A program made the translations under genes and the position numbers. This document shows, in pieces, positions 43,308 through 45,598 of a DNA stretch of 45,598 bases; within the stretch, counting starts at the first letter, position 1; each line of letters opens with the position of its first letter. A model generated the notes under the pieces. The model saw nothing but the letters and a program-made list of their open reading frames with translations, ran no database searches and was not told the DNA's origin. The DNA comes from Helicobacteraceae bacterium (lineage in GTDB: Bacteria; Campylobacterota; Campylobacteria; Campylobacterales; Sulfurimonadaceae): contig WGDB01000037.1 of assembly GCA_015493495.1 (NCBI GenBank), positions 1 to 45,598 of the forward strand, written 5' to 3'.

Positions 43308-45598
43308 ATGGCAATGAACGAAAAATTAGTATCAAAGATCGCTATTAGTGCACTTGCAGCAGCAATGCTGACAATGACTGGTTGTAGCAAAAACGATGAA
43401 GAGACGACACCGTCTCCATCAACATCAGCTTGTGATAGTTCGGTTATCAATGAAACTCTTCCTTCATCTATCGATGCAGATACGACACTTGATGCCTCTA
43501 AAGTATATGGTCTTTCAGGTAAAGTCAATGTTAAAAACAATGCCAAACTTACCATACCTGCGGGTACAACTATTGCTGGTTGTAGCGCTTCTTCTTTTAT
43601 GGTAATTGAGCCTGGATCTCAGCTTATTGCTAAAGGAACACAAGCAAAGCCTATTGTCTTTACCTCACAAAAAGATGTCCTTGGCGATTCTAACGCAAAC
43701 GCTGCAGGTGAGTGGGGTGGACTTGTTCTTGCCGGTAATGCTTATACACATTACGAAAACAACACTTATGAAGCAGATGAAAGTGTCTCTTTTGGTAGTT
43801 CAGACCATACACATGATGGTGAGTCTTCTGGAGATCTTGAGTACGTTGTTATCAAGCACTCGGGTTATGAGGTAGAAAAAGATAAAGAGCTTAACGGTCT
43901 TTCTCTTGCAGGTGTTGGCTCAGGGACGATACTGAAAAATATTGCGATCATTGGTGGTCTTGATGATGGTATAGAGATCTGGGGTGGTAGAGCCGACATC
44001 GATGGCCTCTTTATCTATAATGCTCATGATGATTCTGTTGATACAGACCTTGGTTACCGTGGTACGATCAAAAATGTTCTTGTACAGCAGATTAATGTTG
44101 ATAAGACTAACAACCACGATTCATCAGGTATGGAATTTGGTAACGACCACAATACTATCGTTACTGACGATAGCAATGCAACGCAGCCGACGATCATTAA
44201 CTATACAGGTTACATCAAAGGTGGCGGTTACTATAATAAGTTCGATGCAGGTTTCAAATGGGATAATGTCAAGTTTATCAGCGCAAAAGACACTGATGAA
44301 CAGCTGGTTCACTTTAGAGGAACAGACTCTTATGATACAGGTGCAAAACATCTACTCGGCGATGTCTGTTTTAAAGATACAGCACTTACATTGACTGAAG
44401 ATAACAGCTATTCTAAATCTAACTCAAAAGCGCCTAAAACAGAAAAAACTGCCTATGATTACTTTGTAGCAGATCACAAAATCGATCTTGGTGGTAATGT
44501 GATTTATATTGATGATAGTGGTTCATGTGCCGGTGCTGATGAAACGACTATTTGGAAAGGTAAAGCGGGTAGCAACGATCCACTAGAGACACCTGCAGCA
44601 GCATTGTCATCTACAATCACAACTGATATGACTCTGACAGCAGATAAAGTCTGGTCAATTAGTGGTAAGGTTAATGTCAAAGCTCCAGCTAAACTGACTA
44701 TTGAACCAGGTACAACACTTGCCGGTGCAACACCATCTTCTTATCTGGTTATTGAGCCGGGTGCACAGATCATTGCTAACGGTACAATGGCAAAACCGAT
44801 TGTCTTTACATCACAAAAAGACGTTGACAACGCTTCACACGATAACGCTGCAGGTGAGTGGGGTGGACTGGTTCTTGCCGGTAATGCTTATACGCACTAC
44901 AGTAACAACAAGTATGAAGCGGATGAGACTGTGACATTCGGTAGCACAGACCATACACACGATGGCGAATCGTCAGGTACCCTAAACTATGTGGTTGTTA
45001 AGCACACCGGTTTCGAAGTTGAAAAAGACAAAGAGCTTAACGGTCTGTCGTTAGCTGGTGTTGGTTCAGGGACGACATTGACAAACATTGCAATTATTGG
45101 TGGTCTTGATGATGGTATCGAGATCTGGGGTGGTACAGCTAATATTACGGGTCTTTATATTTACAATGCTCACGATGACTCAGTTGATACAGACCTTGGT
45201 TACCGTGGTACGATCAAGAACGTTGTTGTTACTCAGGTCAATGTTGATAAAACGAACAATCACGATTCTTCAGGTATGGAGTTTGGTAACGACCACAATA
45301 CTATTGTTACTGACGATACTAATGCAACGCAGCCGACGATCATTAACTATACAGGTTACATCAAAGGCGGTGGTTTTTATAACAAGTTCGATGCAGGATT
45401 CAAATGGGAGAATATCACATTTGTTAGCGATAAGACAGCAGATACAGAGATGATTCATTTCAGAGGAACAGACTCATACACAACAGGTGCCAAGCATGTT
45501 AATGGTGCGGTCTGTTTCAAAGACAATGCTGAGACGTTGACAGATGCCTTGACATACAGCAATGCAAACTCCAAACCAGATACAAATCCGGCGGGACA
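43308..45598 (+). CDS. large repeat-built beta-helix-like lipoprotein, 3' end cut off by window
   Basis: An open frame of at least 763 codons from ATG 43308, preceded by AAGGAG, runs off the right edge. It begins with a lipoprotein signal whose lipobox is MTGC at Cys26, then a Thr/Ser/Pro linker. Two tandem copies of a roughly 382-residue unit follow (LSGKVNVKNNAKLTIPAGTT, GEWGGLVLAGNAYTHY, GLDDGIEIWGG, then a SSGMEFGNDHNTIVTDD stretch absent from the short paralogue). Each unit matches the lipoprotein at 37435 over much of its length. It is probably surface-exposed; binding of a polymer or metal is possible but not shown. Confidence 0.85.
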   Translation, partial: MAMNEKLVSKIAISALAAAMLTMTGCSKNDEETTPSPSTSACDSSVINETLPSSIDADTTLDASKVYGLSGKVNVKNNAKLTIPAGTTIAGCSASSFMVIEPGSQLIAKGTQAKPIVFTSQKDVLGDSNANAAGEWGGLVLAGNAYTHYENNTYEADESVSFGSSDHTHDGESSGDLEYVVIKHSGYEVEKDKELNGLSLAGVGSGTILKNIAIIGGLDDGIEIWGGRADIDGLFIYNAHDDSVDTDLGYRGTIKNVLVQQINVDKTNNHDSSGMEFGNDHNTIVTDDSNATQPTIINYTGYIKGGGYYNKFDAGFKWDNVKFISAKDTDEQLVHFRGTDSYDTGAKHLLGDVCFKDTALTLTEDNSYSKSNSKAPKTEKTAYDYFVADHKIDLGGNVIYIDDSGSCAGADETTIWKGKAGSNDPLETPAAALSSTITTDMTLTADKVWSISGKVNVKAPAKLTIEPGTTLAGATPSSYLVIEPGAQIIANGTMAKPIVFTSQKDVDNASHDNAAGEWGGLVLAGNAYTHYSNNKYEADETVTFGSTDHTHDGESSGTLNYVVVKHTGFEVEKDKELNGLSLAGVGSGTTLTNIAIIGGLDDGIEIWGGTANITGLYIYNAHDDSVDTDLGYRGTIKNVVVTQVNVDKTNNHDSSGMEFGNDHNTIVTDDTNATQPTIINYTGYIKGGGFYNKFDAGFKWENITFVSDKTADTEMIHFRGTDSYTTGAKHVNGAVCFKDNAETLTDALTYSNANSKPDTNPAG
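43437..45598 (+). repeat. tandem DNA repeat, period 1146 bp, inside the large lipoprotein gene
   Basis: Unit 1 (about 43437-44582) and unit 2 (from about 44583, cut off by the window end) align with a constant offset of 1146 bp, checked at 43518/44664, 43701/44847 and 44051/45197. Long stretches are nearly identical at the DNA level, including around 44030-44250 and 45176-45396, while other parts have drifted. The offset is a multiple of three, so copies can be gained or lost in frame. Confidence 0.85.

Noticed and set aside
43396-45453. Several short plus-strand frames in the large lipoprotein region
   Set aside because: They are out-of-frame with the long lipoprotein reading frame, which is uninterrupted from 43308 to the window end and has a lipobox and conserved blocks.
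43437-45598. Repeat array considered as a CRISPR or mobile element
   Set aside because: The repeat unit is 1146 bp, in frame and fully coding, with no spacers, terminal inverted repeats or transposase.

Overview
The window looks like chromosomal DNA from a sulfur-oxidising member of the Campylobacterota (Sulfurovum/Sulfurimonas type). That placement is an inference. It rests on Campylobacter-like proteins (a GyrA with Thr at the quinolone position, short ExbB/ExbD, a NapL-like WD40 protein, tandem beta-barrel outer-membrane proteins), on a sulfide:quinone oxidoreductase, and on many c-di-GMP and two-component proteins. Gene density is high and AT-rich promoters carry clear TATAAT boxes. No tRNA, rRNA, CRISPR array, transposase or prophage gene was seen.

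Layout. 1-4053 (minus strand): a cut-off UPF0114 membrane protein, asd and gyrA. 4339-6058: amt-glnK, followed by an imperfect palindromic element of about 136 bp. 6284-7075: tonB. 7175-14255: one tight eight-gene operon holding a phosphohexomutase, a small membrane protein, pyrC, a response regulator, a histidine kinase, exbB, exbD and a PAS-GGDEF-EAL protein. 14303-15967 (minus): two tandem paralogous outer-membrane beta-barrel genes, one of which lacks a normal start codon. 16093-19269: a START-domain protein, a 56-residue protein, a Nudix hydrolase, and on the minus strand a YgjP-like metalloprotein and an EAL-HDOD protein. 19500-22100: pepN. 22466-24175: a sulfide:quinone oxidoreductase-like flavoprotein and a 55-residue companion. 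24282-27555: a degenerate membrane-anchored peptide-deformylase homologue, a lipoprotein, a WD40 (NapL-like) protein and a DUF4395 protein.

27660-34352 is the most unusual region. It is an 11-gene run with almost no gaps: a DUF318/ArsP-like permease, a small Cys-rich protein, a periplasmic rhodanese, a TM0996-type mini-thioredoxin, an exported FmdE-like protein, a CcdA/DsbD-like electron carrier, a periplasmic thioredoxin, a CDF metal exporter, an MFS transporter, another thioredoxin-fold protein, and a DedA gene interrupted by an in-frame TGA. A perfect 16-bp palindrome containing TCAA-N6-TTGA precedes it. I read it as a thiol-redox and metal/metalloid (or sulfur) efflux island of undetermined substrate.

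34459-36448 holds an EI24 membrane protein, an HdeD-like protein and a Lys/Ala-rich histone-like protein. 36542-45598 is a signalling and surface region: an EAL phosphodiesterase, a beta-helix-like lipoprotein, a hybrid histidine kinase, two OmpR-family regulators, and a large lipoprotein made of 1146-bp tandem repeats that runs off the right edge. Both lipoprotein promoters, and the region upstream of the PhoB-like regulator, carry TGTWAC direct repeats with an 11-bp period, the geometry of a Pho box. This suggests that the regulator and the two lipoproteins form one regulon, perhaps phosphate-responsive.
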